A stretch of 64,000 nt of DNA from Phytophthora sp. 'mugwort' (GCA_033558025.1 JAUCEF010000001.1:248001-312000), one strand, 5' to 3'; shown: positions 22,601 through 32,700, counted from the stretch's first letter. Notes: generated by a model not told the origin, from the sequence alone. Program-made: numbers and translations.

Positions 22601-23000
22601 GTGGTTTGACATTCCCGTCTTGTTGTAGCTGCATCTGGGTCTGCTGTAACTGCTGCTGCTCCAGCTCCAACACCTCCAAGAACCTGCCTCTCGACTCGAA
22701 AATTCTTAGCGTCACGTCATCCAGACTCAGATACACGTCGTCCCAGCGCGGCAGCCAGTCGCCCTTCTTGCGCGCGGGTCCGTCCCAATGGATCGGTATC
22801 AGCTGCATCAGCAGGTTGGCGCCAACCGCGTCCGAGAGCGACGATGACGTACCCGACGCGCGCTTATGACGGCGTTCATGAGGCTGCTGCGGGTCTAGAT
22901 GCGGCGCGATCGGAGCTGGAGGCGGAGTGGGAGACGCCCCGGCGCCTGGGGAAGAGAATGGGCCGCCCCGCGTCGGTTGAGACGCAGCGGGTGCCTCCAT
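19659..23000 (-). CDS. Multidomain MAP kinase: PH-like, NTF2/SnoaL-like, C2 and TEY-type kinase
   Basis: One long exon encodes about 1113 residues from the ATG at 23000; the open frame extends to 23069 but without an ATG. Domains in order are as follows. A PH-like fold lies at about 62-203 (WDDVYLSLDDVTLRIFE, ending FVVDSELERVLWIHLLGAV). A SnoaL/NTF2-like domain lies at about 244-373 (NMFYDAWGCIQARKG, YHGLSGVLAFFSNLHGSM). A C2-like domain lies at about 412-543 (VVCISGENFRRRK, ARLCVDVWSLGVIGDELIG). The protein kinase domain runs from about 707 to 1030. The kinase has GHGAYG, VAIK, HRDVKPSN, DFGLARG and the activation loop LTEYVVTRWYRAPE, so it is a TEY-class MAPK with all catalytic residues. 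There is a Ser/Pro-rich insert of about 25 residues between DFG and TEY. A charged coiled-coil tail follows. MAPKs transduce stress and developmental signals; the PH and C2 modules suggest membrane or lipid recruitment (inference). Confidence 0.85.
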   Translation of the reverse strand: MEAPAASQPTRGGPFSSPGAGASPTPPPAPIAPHLDPQQPHERRHKRASGTSSSLSDAVGANLLMQLIPIHWDGPARKKGDWLPRWDDVYLSLDDVTLRIFESRGRFLEVLELEQQQLQQTQMQLQQDGNVKPQSAMIIDKKHCYTVTAVDKESVGRPHGFYVQIKEKSKPLHFVVDSELERVLWIHLLGAVVDQVQDVLPKAQRRLKAAGSTVEKSLRKTLTLAPLSTPRRLRVQTLTLLGTPVNVELNMFYDAWGCIQARKGNFALLMPSFHPNITLTSNYPPSVPIAGEYHGLSGVLAFFSNLHGSMDVSHYGVEHVARRGDLAVVSGRETIRSAESGRRFRHLWKHELRFEADGRISHINILADKTAAAVAFANGGGSGAGPVAGETTGPTLAALPRERERQASTCPPGEIRVVCISGENFRRRKPTTGGGSGYKVIIGLNEFPHLTTKAPGTKNTSSTSSRDVTTTSTDGLNRVGSWKSYSTRVVKSSGGKGPFWAETLHLEFSGAVPGSTARLCVDVWSLGVIGDELIGCAKVNLADYLGSSEGTEEQIASVAVPKWLNIYRAETFEKGARGGDTESCGRLELSISFAPYTEEDESMGEDDDVNMSEEGERSGISADGSTPIQGGRTPRHRKSFDRLQELHKETGQNRRVSERYSLAASDGPGGFELVEADGIEQQDKKSSSEEEEMYTFTVASTKFRVYRRYQLIRAIGHGAYGVVIAASDQVTGNSVAIKNIPRTFDDLVDAKRIVREIRLMRHLCHPHVVSVLDVMRPPSLASFEDTYIVTDLMETDLHRVINSPEALSSDHIAFITYQLLCGLRYVHSAHIIHRDVKPSNVLINRDCLVKLCDFGLARGIDVRPVTPSSMDGNSTPSSQDGESALDEALTEYVVTRWYRAPELLLASRYTTAIDLWAVGCILAEMFTRKALFPGHDHVHQLHLILQLVGSPSPDDMGFITNMKAKRWMARQQQQEAKPLHTVCPNAPTEALDLMAKLLQVDPRKRISVDDAIAHPFLAPCRADGVDMDSERLADSCFNFSFERENRGNMDKNTLRRLIFEDICHFHPEATNELEQFKHEQERLKRLEEDKRKEEEAQNQTKASRARKSWAVSV

Positions 23001-23100
23001 CACGCGCGCTGAAGTACGTGGCTTGTGAATCAGTTTCGGAGGGTGAACACTATTCCTGCTGTCATTCACTAGAATCCCTCACTAGACTGACTTTAACAAG

Positions 23101-23170
23101 TGTATGATTAAAGATGTAGCCATGTCGTAGAAACAAGGTAGCCATGTCTTAGAAAACACTGTAGCCGTGT
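23101..23170. repeat. Three imperfect copies of a 22-23 bp unit in a 170-bp intergenic gap
   Basis: Units tgtagccatgtcgtagaaac (23115), ggtagccatgtcttagaaaa (23137) and tgtagccgtgtctacag (23160) follow one another. They fill most of the gap between the Nudix stop codon at 23171 and the kinase ATG at 23000, both on the minus strand, and the third unit runs a few bases into the Nudix 3' coding end. They could be 3'-processing or promoter elements. Confidence 0.6.
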
Positions 23171-24337
23171 CTACAGATTGCTGTACACGACGCCGACGAG
23201 CAACATGGCCGAGATGGTGGCGGTGCCGGCGACGACCTTGTCCGGGTACCGCATACATAACATCACGATATCACCGAGCACTTTCGAGTCGAAATGCTGC
23301 GCATCCGGGCGCATGGGGAGCGGAGAGCCAGCGACGGTGAAGAGGTTCACCACGGCACGCAACGTCAGACCCCACAACACAAAGTCATGTACCTCACGAC
23401 GAGGCAGACGATCGTCATCAGGTGGTGGGTAGTCGGGTCTTGGCAGGTAGATGCAGTCGAAGATCATGTTGCCCAGAATCTTCTTCGTCAGCGCAAGTAC
23501 TCGCGGATGCATGCGCAGACTCGTGATACTGTCTTCCAGCGGGTACGTGAGCACCTGATACCGTCGCGTGTTGAAAAATTCCTGCACGTCCACCCAGAAG
23601 ACGTCAGCAATCTCTGACTCTTGCAGCTTCGGCTTGTAGTCGTGCTCATCCGCCGCTGCGTCAATAAAGAAGACTGACAAACAAATGAAGCAACACAAAA
23701 GTGTCAACAATTGGCTACGAACTATCAAACGTCGCTAGAACGCCCCCGTCACCTTGCGTACTGACGCACAACGAGCGCAGGTGCGTCTGAATAGGTGGTA
23801 AATTGCCGATCCAGTGCACGTGCCTAGCAACAAGATGCACTACGTTAAATCGGGAATTGCAGCAACATATTTTTCCTCCCAGACACGTACTCGTTCGTGA
23901 GATCCAGTCCGACCTCCTCCATGGTCTCACGCTGGGCCGTCTCGCGGAGCGACTCCCAGTCCGTCCACTCGCCCGAGACGTCGTTTAGCGCGCTGACGTC
24001 CATCTTGGTCTTCTTCTGCCGACGACCGCCGGGGAACGCGACCTGACCACTCCATGTGTCCTTCTCATTTACGCTGCGCCGCACGAACAGCAGCTCAAGT
24101 GAGCGCTGCTCCTTCTCCTTCCACCGGAACACGGCCGCCACGCTCGCGCGCTGCAAGAATTGACAATTAACTAGTGTCAATATGGCGGACGGTCCAGCTC
24201 ATAGGGACTGCCGCACGCACTATAAAGGGCGCGTCATGACGCGGAGGCGGCAGCATGGCCAAGTTGCGCTTGAGCAGCGGCACGAGCGACGTCACCACGC
24301 TCTGCTCCATAAACTTCCGCGCGCCGCTGGAGCTCAT
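23171..24337 (-). CDS. Nudix hydrolase, CoA-pyrophosphatase-like, with hydrophobic C-terminal segment
   Basis: Four exons are proposed on the minus strand: 24337-24221, 24150-23891, 23823-23753 and 23655-23171. Introns are 70, 67 and 97 nt, and phases agree throughout, giving about 310 residues. Splicing rebuilds a continuous Nudix fold: DAPFI joined to RASVAAVFRW, then WSGQVAFPGGR. The Nudix helix ESLRETAQRETMEEVGLDL (residues 105-123) has the expected E-x7-RE-x2-EE-x-G. After the third exon (WIGNLPPIQTHLRSLCVS), EIADVFWVDVQEFF completes the fold. The loop between GG (80-81) and the Nudix helix is about 17 residues longer than the canonical spacing. The family removes nucleoside diphosphate-linked moieties, and this subgroup often acts on CoA and its derivatives. 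The last 20 residues (TATISAMLLVGVVYSNL) are hydrophobic and could be a tail anchor. Substrate is not shown by the sequence. Confidence 0.85.
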
Positions 24338-25244
24338 GCTGTGGAAATATCGACGTGCGGTGCTGTCGACGGGATGGAAATGTTATGGAGGATAGGGTTG
24401 CACGCTTACAAAAGTTAGCACGTTCGCCGCTTCAATCGCGATGGAAAATATCTGATGAGCGATTATATGTTTCACTTGCCGAAGTTGCCGTCGCTTTTCA
24501 TCTTTGTCGAAAAGCATAACTTTTTGAGATAGTTGCCACTATCGACCGCAGCAGCAGCAGAGCTCGTTGATATCTTGGTGCTCGCGGGGACCAGAACATC
24601 GCTTGAGCGCAGCGACCCAGACGGGCAGATGGCGGGTGGGTGTCAATCAGCTGCGGGTCAGCAGTGCGCACCGCCCAGCCACGCAATATGCCAGACGAAC
24701 TCCGGGTGCTTTCTTATCGATGATGGCGGCGGAAAGCCTCGGCACTGCAAGGCGCAGGATTTTTGGGTTGCTTTACGAAATCGGAGGTGCCGCCATCATT
24801 GCTGCCTTCCTGCCAGGAAGTTCTTGGAGCCATAACCGAGCTCCGGAACGGACATGCAACAACTACAGCTCAAAATGAGCTCTACGTCCCGTGCTCAAGG
24901 ACGCCGATCGCGACGCCACACTTCGCGTCTTGACGGCAACTGGCCGCAAACACCACGCACTCCCATTACAATTGTGAAACATAATACACCTGGGTCAATG
25001 CATTAAATGCAATTTTCATATAAGTATGCAATTTCTGATCTACTACCTCAGGTAATTTCCAGGTGATCTAATAATCGATATTCTCAAAGCAGTAAAGTTT
25101 GCGCGTGTCTCCTGCTGCCCTGACCTCTACTAAAATACTGCTCTTGCTTTCACTATTCGTCTGCCGCACCGAAGTACGGCAGAGCCTGAATCAAAATCGA
25201 ACTCGCAGACATCAGTTCACATCTCCATCTTCTGTGCCCCGTTG
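24338..25244. other. Divergent intergenic region between Nudix and repeat-protein genes
   Basis: No recognisable gene. A 52-codon plus-strand ORF (24720-24878, starting MMAAESLGTARRRIFGLLYE) has one hydrophobic stretch but no known match and no clear context, so I do not call it. The segment should hold the promoters of the two divergent genes. Confidence 0.4.
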
Positions 25245-25961
25245 ATGATGGACTTGAACAACCTCAAGAGCATGGCCAACCGCGCCGGCAACACGCTGTA
25301 CTTCGCCGGTGCGGCGGCTGCAGAAATCGGCAAGGAAAAGGGCACACAGGCGCTGGCCGCAGCGTCGGGGGCGGCCGCCGTCGGCCGCGATAAGATGAAG
25401 AGCTCCACGACATTCCAGAGCGCGACTGTGGCCGCCACACTAGGCCGCGAGAAGGTTAAGACGTCGCAGGCCTTCCAGGCAGCCTCATCGGCCGCCGTCG
25501 TCGGCAAGGAGAAGGCCTCGACTGCTGCATCCACCGCCGCGACGGTTGCGTCCGCTGGTCGCCTCAAGGCTGTGAGTGCGCTGGTGCTTGCCAAGAACCG
25601 TATCGCCGGGATTAAGAGCGGCCACTCACCCAACTCCCCAACACCCGGCAACCTGCCGTCAGCTGAGAAGGAGTTCTACAAGTACGAAATGTCCGAGGAC
25701 GAGAAAAAGAAGAAACGTGCACAGGCTCGCCGTCGCGCCGAGAAGAACAAGCAACCGGTGCCAAGCTCCAGCTCGAGCATGCGGCGAGAAGGCACCTCTA
25801 AATCGGCCACCGCAAGCGCAAGCTCGAGCTCCAGGTCCGCCGGGTCGAGCAGCAAGTCCAGCAGTAGCAACTCCAATAGCAAAAGCAGTCACCGATCAGG
25901 CGGTAGCAGTCGAAGACCTGGTAGTAGCAACAGGCGCAATAAAGGAGAGCATCAATTGTAG
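25245..25961 (+). CDS. Unrecognised Ala/Lys-rich protein with about 20-residue helical repeats and basic Ser-rich tail
   Basis: Single exon, 238 residues from the first ATG at 25245. Residues about 20-115 consist of four to five imperfect units of about 20 residues, each containing AAxxGxEK followed by a polar stretch, often FQxAx: AAEIGKEKG, AAVGRDKMK, AATLGREKVK, AAVVGKEKA, and a degenerate ASAGRLK. They would form amphipathic helices with one alanine-rich face, resembling LEA-type or membrane-surface helices. A linker with SPNSPTPG follows. A KKKKRAQARRRAEKNK cluster (about 157-172) comes next, and the final 65 residues are Ser/Arg/Gly/Asn-rich and likely disordered. No signal peptide is visible. 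Function is unknown; stress protection, lipid surface binding or nuclear targeting via the basic cluster are possibilities only. Confidence 0.7.
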   Translation: MMDLNNLKSMANRAGNTLYFAGAAAAEIGKEKGTQALAAASGAAAVGRDKMKSSTTFQSATVAATLGREKVKTSQAFQAASSAAVVGKEKASTAASTAATVASAGRLKAVSALVLAKNRIAGIKSGHSPNSPTPGNLPSAEKEFYKYEMSEDEKKKKRAQARRRAEKNKQPVPSSSSSMRREGTSKSATASASSSSRSAGSSSKSSSSNSNSKSSHRSGGSSRRPGSSNRRNKGEHQL

Positions 25962-26813
25962 ACAGATTAATGCTAGAAACTACAACGCAAAAAAAATGTA
26001 CGAGTGGCACAATGTGTGCGTACGTACGTTGATCGTTCGTCCGTCGCCACAAGCGAATGATCTTCGTACGCTTACGTGGACAGATCGACCACAGCGGTTC
26101 TAAGCAGCATTTCCTTGTTGATCGCATGGGTTGCAAGGTGCAATGGATCGACGTTAGTGTTGCTATCGCACACATTTGGCGTCGTCCTGGGTTTGCGAAG
26201 TCGGCTTCGCGTTGGGTTGCTCTCGTTTCGAGCCCCGCCTTTACTCCGCAATATCTTGACGACAAGACGCGTTCTTGGCGAGGAAAGCTGAGGTTGAAGA
26301 AGCCGTCTTTGACCCGTCAAGCGAAGGTCGCGTTAAGTCCTGACTTGAAGCAGTCGATTATTCGACACCAGCAGCTTGTGCAAGCCGCTATTATTCCTGA
26401 CTCGTCGTTTCCAGCGTGACGAGTTGCCTCTCCGACACGCATGGAAAATTATCGTCAGCCCACAATGCTTCATCTTTCGACGTCGGGCAATGACATGAGC
26501 TGTCTTCATCTGACGCTGCACGATTTTTCGTAAATACTTCTGTATCTCTATAAAAATAGGAACGCTCGAGCGTCCTAGCATTTCTGCAGGTGCGCACCAA
26601 TTCGGGATTCATTTGTGCTCGTACAGATTGGCGAAGGGTACAGTAGCAAGTACTCTGAATAAGGAGTCAATTCCGTCTAATAGCGTGTCTACGTTAGCCT
26701 ATCGCCTTATGTCCATTATTGAATCATGTTTTCTGTATGTCTCTCTGACACCTGCTGCATTAATTCTTTTTTTTCACTCGGTGCTTGGAACCATACTGGG
26801 AGTTGGTTCACCC
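25962..26813. other. Intergenic interval, no supported gene
   Basis: Open frames of 70-150 codons occur on both strands at 26050-26610 but without recognisable motifs or clear starts. The genes on either side are convergent (plus ends at 25961, minus ends at 26814), so both 3' untranslated regions should lie here. Confidence 0.4.
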
Positions 26814-29708
26814 CTAAAGATTTTTGCGCTTGTAGAACAGGATGTAAGCTGCGTTAGACTTGACCAGGCTGGGCATCGCTGGTGTCGCTAGACTGTCGTC
26901 GAACGAGTACCAACCCGGATACATCTCGCCATCGCCGTCCTTCCAGCTCTTGGCAAACGCCGTGTAGTGCCCAAAGCCCATACTGCCATAATGATTGCTC
27001 ACTGCGAACAGATCGTAGCTTAAATGGTCCTTGTTGTCGCTCTTTTCCAGACAATACGGCGACATGTCTAGACCTTCCAACGGAAAATCCACATACACGT
27101 CCAACTTGTCGCGAAGAATCTCGTTGCGGTACTCAAACCGCTTGAGCGAGAGTATTAGCACGTCTGGTAGCCGCCACATCTCCATGGTCTTGCGCGCTTG
27201 TCGGTGTTCTTTGCACTTGCTACAGTACCACAAATTGGCCTGATCGAGTGTCTCCGGTTTCACAAAGTTCCGGAAGCAGTCGTCAAGTGAAATGCCCTCG
27301 TGCGAACGAGATCCGCTCGACTTTCCGCGCATACTCTCGTGGTTGACAATTCGCTCGACGTCAGGCCGAGGCGAAGCTGCCGACGACAGCATCGAAGATG
27401 ACCAGGCAACCGTAACAAACACCAACTTGTCTGGCGAGTCCTGATCGTGCAGCGTAGTAAAGTCGGAAAACTTGGCGTCGGTAGCAGAAGGAACGGGCTC
27501 GTTACGCAACAAAATGCCGTCGCGATCTGTTAGGTACACACATTGAGACAAAACATTTGTCGGGATCTTGGCACCCGACGTCTGCGAGGCATGAGTGCCT
27601 AGCAGCTCGCTCCACTTGTCTAGCATCTCGGCGCACGAACTTGAAGCAGTATAGGTGAAGAGCAATGGATCACCTGTCAAAGTGGAGCCCATTCGGTGAT
27701 AGAGGAATCCGTATTGCACCGTGCCTTCAAATGGCATGCAGTCGACCTGGTACATGAGGATGCGGTCATCTTCTCGAAGTCGGTTCAATCGCTCAGTGTC
27801 TCCAATAATACGGTAAGTCATCGACTGGTAGACATCAGCTGCTAGCATGGCGCTAGGACTCACCCCACAGAGTTTGCTCAATGCACGCTTTAGCAAGAGC
27901 ACGCTCCCCTTCTTAGGTACTTCCACGAGGTACCGAGTCATAGGGTTGCCTGGCTCGATCGGGACGAAAATGACCTCAATGTGGCGGTGCTGCTGTTGGG
28001 GTAGCTCAAGTTGGATACAGTTGAACGGGTCGAAAGTTATCGATACTTTGTTGCAAATTGGGCACACGACCGTAGACTTGAACTGGCCCTGGACGTGGTC
28101 CACAAAGATACTGTTGTTGCGCAACAGATGACGTTCCCACGCTTCCTTCGCCACTGCAGCATCGTCTTGAGACCCATCAGACTCTTTCACCTCAGTGTAA
28201 GGTTTGTGCTTAACGCGATTGAGATCTTCATGCAAGCCATCGATGATGTATGCGAGCAACTCTTGCGCGTCATGCTGTTGGAAACCAGAAAACTGCGGGG
28301 CAAATCGACTGATGGCCCGCTTTAAGTTGGCGGGCGACGTGCTGGGTACTGTGCCGAACCACAGCTCCTTTAGCAAGCCATCGTACTCATCGGCTAGGTT
28401 GCCACCCGTTCCTAACGGGTTCTCGCGGTTTAAGTCCTTTTTGTACTGATTGCTCAAGAAATAGCGCGTCAGCAACTCCACGTGACTCAAGCACTGCAGT
28501 GCCGAGTTCATAAAGCACGTGTTCCCCAGATTCCGAAGGCCCATCTTCCCTCGTCGCTCTGCTTGCAAACCTTGCAAAATGTCGTCCTCCTTCTCTTTTG
28601 CCGTAAGCGTCGAACGACACACGACCTTGTGGTACTTCCAATGCGACATCTGACAATTTGCTCCGCAGTACCAAATGAGTTGGCAATTGCCACATCGCTT
28701 CAGCGAACCGGTAGTTTTCCTGCAGGCTCCACAGATCTTCGGGATCGAGCTGGATGTAGCAACAGGCTTACGCTGTACAGCTAGCTTCAATCCAGCCGCA
28801 GTCGCTGAGTCATCCTCTTTCCCAATCGTATCGGTCCGTAACCTTTCACTTTTTTTCTGGTCTTCGGTACCAGTTGTCGTAACCTCAGGGGCTTCGTCTT
28901 CCGGTTGTTCCTACGATACAAATGTCGTCCGATAAGTTTCACCACCATATTTCACGCAATACTCTACCATATAGGCATACTTTAACGTACCGGATAAACC
29001 TGCACGCGGTTGAAAGCGTTGCCGAGCTCCGGATCTCCGACCTGCACGACAAACCGTGCGATAGTCGGTCCTCCGCCGTACAAGATCAGCAGAACGTCCC
29101 AGACTTCCTGCGGGAGAAGCACATAATGATAATTCTCCTTCAATTGGGGCCGCAGAGGTCCGCCCATGAGCTCATCCAGCGGCGTCTCCGAGGCAACATG
29201 GAGCAGCGGCAAGTTGTTAATGCGACTGAGCGCCGGGTTACCCGCCCCAGCCGCAGGCATATCCTGCGTCTCGTCGTAGCCCACGAATTCGCGCCATCGC
29301 TCCCACCACTTGGCCGAGAGGACAAAGCGCTTGTCCCCCACTTGCAGCCCCTGCTGATCCGCCTGCGTCATGAGGCGTTTGACGATCGCACGCTGCTTGC
29401 TGCGGTCCAGGCGCTTGGCTGCGCCGTTGGTCAGCGGGTTCCCTCCCTTCCGCGAGCCATTAGCGCTGAGGTGCTGGCTCGCAGTGGACTCTACGGTCTC
29501 CTCGGGCGCCGGACTGAGCGTCCCATTCTGCTTGGGTGCATGACGCTTGTGACCTTTCTTCGATTGCTTTTTCTTACCCTATCGGGAACATCCAGAGGTA
29601 GCACGAATGTAGGAGAAAGGTTAGAAGACGCACGTATCGATGTATGGCGTGGGGGATGTAGCGAGCGAGGCCTGAAGACGCCGCCGCGAGTGTACGAACC
29701 TTGCCCAT
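26814..29708 (-). CDS. Ubiquitin-specific protease with DUSP, MYND zinc finger and USP domains
   Basis: Three exons are proposed: 29708-29700 (only MGK), 29578-28991 and 28910-26814. Introns are 121 and 80 nt, all in phase 0, giving about 897 residues. The N-terminus is Lys-rich (GKKKQSKKGHKRH). A DUSP domain lies at about 75-195 (FVLSAKWWERWREFVGY, HYVLLPQEVWDVLLILYGGG). A complete MYND finger is at about 259-297 (C-x2-C, C-x2-C, YC-x3-C, H-x3-C). The USP domain has the Cys box GLRNLGNTCFMNSALQCL with catalytic Cys near 331. It also has a zinc-binding insert (CPIC, then CSKC), the His box GFGHYTAFAKS (His near 847) and the Asp in YSFDDS. All catalytic residues are present, so it should be an active deubiquitinase. 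MYND fingers usually bind short peptide motifs in partners. The gene is head-to-head with the SZT2-like gene. Confidence 0.9.
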
Positions 29709-29770
29709 GATAGACGTCTTAAGCTGATCTTTTCGGTTGCTGCGTCAGTGTTACATGGAGAGATGGGATA
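29709..29770. promoter_or_regulatory. Short divergent promoter region between USP and SZT2-like genes
   Basis: The two start codons lie 62 bp apart if the SZT2-like protein starts at 29771, or 161 bp apart if it starts at the second ATG (29870). The two genes must therefore share a promoter or have overlapping ones. I see no clear TATA box. Confidence 0.55.
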
Positions 29771-32700
29771 ATGTCAGTTAAATGTTCGAAACGCATCGTC
29801 CCTCGTACGAGTGACAGTACAGTGACAGTTGAACCCAGAAAGCCACAAGCTCAAGAGTGCAGGTCAATCATGGAGCCATCAGCTCCGCCTGATGCGCCGC
29901 TGCCGCGCGTGGAGGAGCTGGTCCTATCGGGCGCGGACGTGAGCGTGCTCAACCACACGACGCTGTCTCTGTGGCACTTTCGGCAGTTAGTGTTGGAGCT
30001 GCTGCCGCCCGCCACCGCGTCGGCCGAGCCTGAGGAAGATCAAGCACACAAGGCGCCTGAGCTTCCTTCCAGTCGCGGCGTCGAGTTGGGCGAGGGAATG
30101 AGCGTAGCCGCAGTGCTGTACGAGCAAACAAGGAATGCCTTGAAGTCTGAGAAGAGCGGCCTGGACGACGCAGAGCTGACAGAGGACAACAATAACGGGA
30201 CAGAAAGACCTGCGCTGCAACTGCAAGGCATCACGACGCACATTCATGGACAGTTGACACCGGACACTCGCGTCACCGCCGTGTTCCAGCGCTATCGCTG
30301 CGTGATATGCCTGGATGCGTCGCCCTCCATCCTATCCATCGACTCGTCGTCTGGGCGGCTGTTCCTAGACTTGCTGTACGAGAGTGTGGAGCTCTTCATT
30401 TGGAGCCTGTTGAGGCCAATGGAGGTGGGAGGCGTGGCTTTCACGCCGGAGATCCATGTGTCGGTGCTGGTGCAGGGAGCTCTCGTCGAGTCGCTCTGTG
30501 TGTTGATGCAGGGGTACATTGTTACGCCGTCAAATGCAGCGGGGTTCTTGCAGCTGATTAAGGAACGATTCCAATTAATTGAGAATGACTGGGCGTCTCA
30601 AGCGCAGGAACGTGGACAATGGGGGTATCTGGGCAATGCGACGCCGGCCTCGCTGGACTGGATCTTGCAGAACGCCGTGTTTTCACTCAACTCGTTGCCG
30701 ACCGATTGCACGCCGATGATTGTGCTGGTCACGGATGGCGTCGTGGACGTTCGGGATGCCTATTCATATGATAACTTGCTGATGCAACTTGTGCGGCATG
30801 ATATTGAGTGCCATTTTTTGCGGATAGGAGGCGGTGGAGAAGATGAACTAAACGCAACCTTTGGATTCGTTCCAGACACACATCTGCTGCGCTTCGTGGC
30901 GGAATACACAGGTGGAACAGTGTTTGATTACGCGGCTGTTCACGAAGCTTGCTACAGCACGACGAGTGTATGCAGCAATGTTGTCAAAAAGATGACCGGG
31001 TTGCAGGACGCTTGCTTTCTGCGCAAATCGAGTGTGCACGCGAACTCGGCGCCCGTGGTCAAGCTTAACGAGATGGATAGCACGTCTTTTGACGGAAGAA
31101 CACTACTGCCTCTTCGACCTTATCGGATGTGGCGTCAAAAGGTGCATGAATATCGCATTTTCGCAGATGTCAATCGCATTGTGGAGGCACGACTTCGTGA
31201 AGGCTTCTCGATCAACAAGGTTTATGTCAAGACTTATCAGCAGCCTCAACTGATCGATGGAGCTGGCATGGATCCCCCAAGCAGTGGCGGCGTAACTTCG
31301 AATGTTTCGAGCGGCCCTTCCAACGATGTCACCAAGATTCTGATTGTGTTTTTACTCGAATGGAAGCAGAATATTTGGCTAGAATACGTGGTGTCGACTA
31401 CGACGGATAATTCAGAGCCGCTACCAACATCGACTAGTACGACGCCACACTCAGGTCGCCGACCGAGTGGTCAGGGTATGAAGGGGCCAGGTTCCTCGTC
31501 GGTAAGAAAGTCTGCATCCATCTTTTGCAATGACCAGAGAACAGCGTGGAGTGAGTGGTACGTCAAAATGAATATCCTGGCTTATGCAGACTTCCTTCGT
31601 GCGTTCGAAGATACGATACAGCGTTCATCAGCTGGTAGAGACCGAGGTGCTGCCACCCGAGGCCCAGATAGAGATGGTTCCATGACATCTCCTGTATGTA
31701 TTCATGAGTTTATTCGCAATGTTCAGGATGTCGATCGTGTGCTGCTGCATTTGATGACGGCGACAGCTAGCATCAGCGAGACTAGTGACTCGGTTGCAAA
31801 CCAATTTTCTTTCGGCACTAGTGCACATTCGGCATCTGCGGCCGGGACTCCCAAGATCACAAGCTCTCATCCAGTGTTTAACATTATCGGAGAGCTCTCT
31901 ACGGTGCTGTGGCACCGCTGGTTTTTTGTGGAGCGATTTGAAATTCTCTGCGTCGTTAAGAGTGACGCATGCACGGAGCTGTTTTATCGACATGAAATGC
32001 ACGAGGTTGGAGAACGCGGCAATCCAGGCTCGCACTTGCGTGGTTCAGGAAAAGCATTGCAAGGAATAATTCACAGTCATGGCGCAAATGTCTATGGAAC
32101 GAACAGTGGAAACATTTTAATTGGAGTCGAGAGTCTCGCCGAGCCGTTGATCGCAATTCTTGTTAAGTGGTCTTCACAGAAGCTGTCCCAGGATTTATTC
32201 TTAAAGTTCATTCGTCCTACTGCTGTGGACAAAAACCAACCCCCTCCAAGGGCCAAAGCATCGCCATCTTCGGCTACAACATCTGGGGGAATAGCACAAC
32301 GACGTCGGCAGCGCAGTCATAACAATGCTGGAGAAGATGTTACCCATGGTGAAGACAGTATCAGCTCAAAAGAAAGTAAAGCAGCTCTTTGTTTCGTGCG
32401 GCTCGAGTTTAAGAACAAAACGTTGTGCGCTGTCCATGTGGCATTTTTCGCGACTAGAGCATCAACCCGCCGTCAGGTGCTGAATGATTTGAAGAACACA
32501 ATTTTTGCTGGGATTAATGAGGTCGCTGTGGCGCCTTCCCCAGCCACGCTGCTTTCGCCATCGCAAACAGAAACTCCTGTCATCCTGTGTCACCGTATGC
32601 TGAGTCGCCTACTTGTCACGCATGATACCCTTCTACTTCATGGCATTGATCAGGAACCTGGACCTTTTGATTATTATGCAGCTTCACCGACGCTGGAGGC

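Noticed and set aside
23171..23728. Secreted protein with an apparent signal peptide (MIVRSQLLTLLCCFICLSVFF)
   Set aside because: The hydrophobic start is translated intron sequence with a pyrimidine-rich tract and a GCAG acceptor; the downstream part is the end of the Nudix gene, joined in phase.
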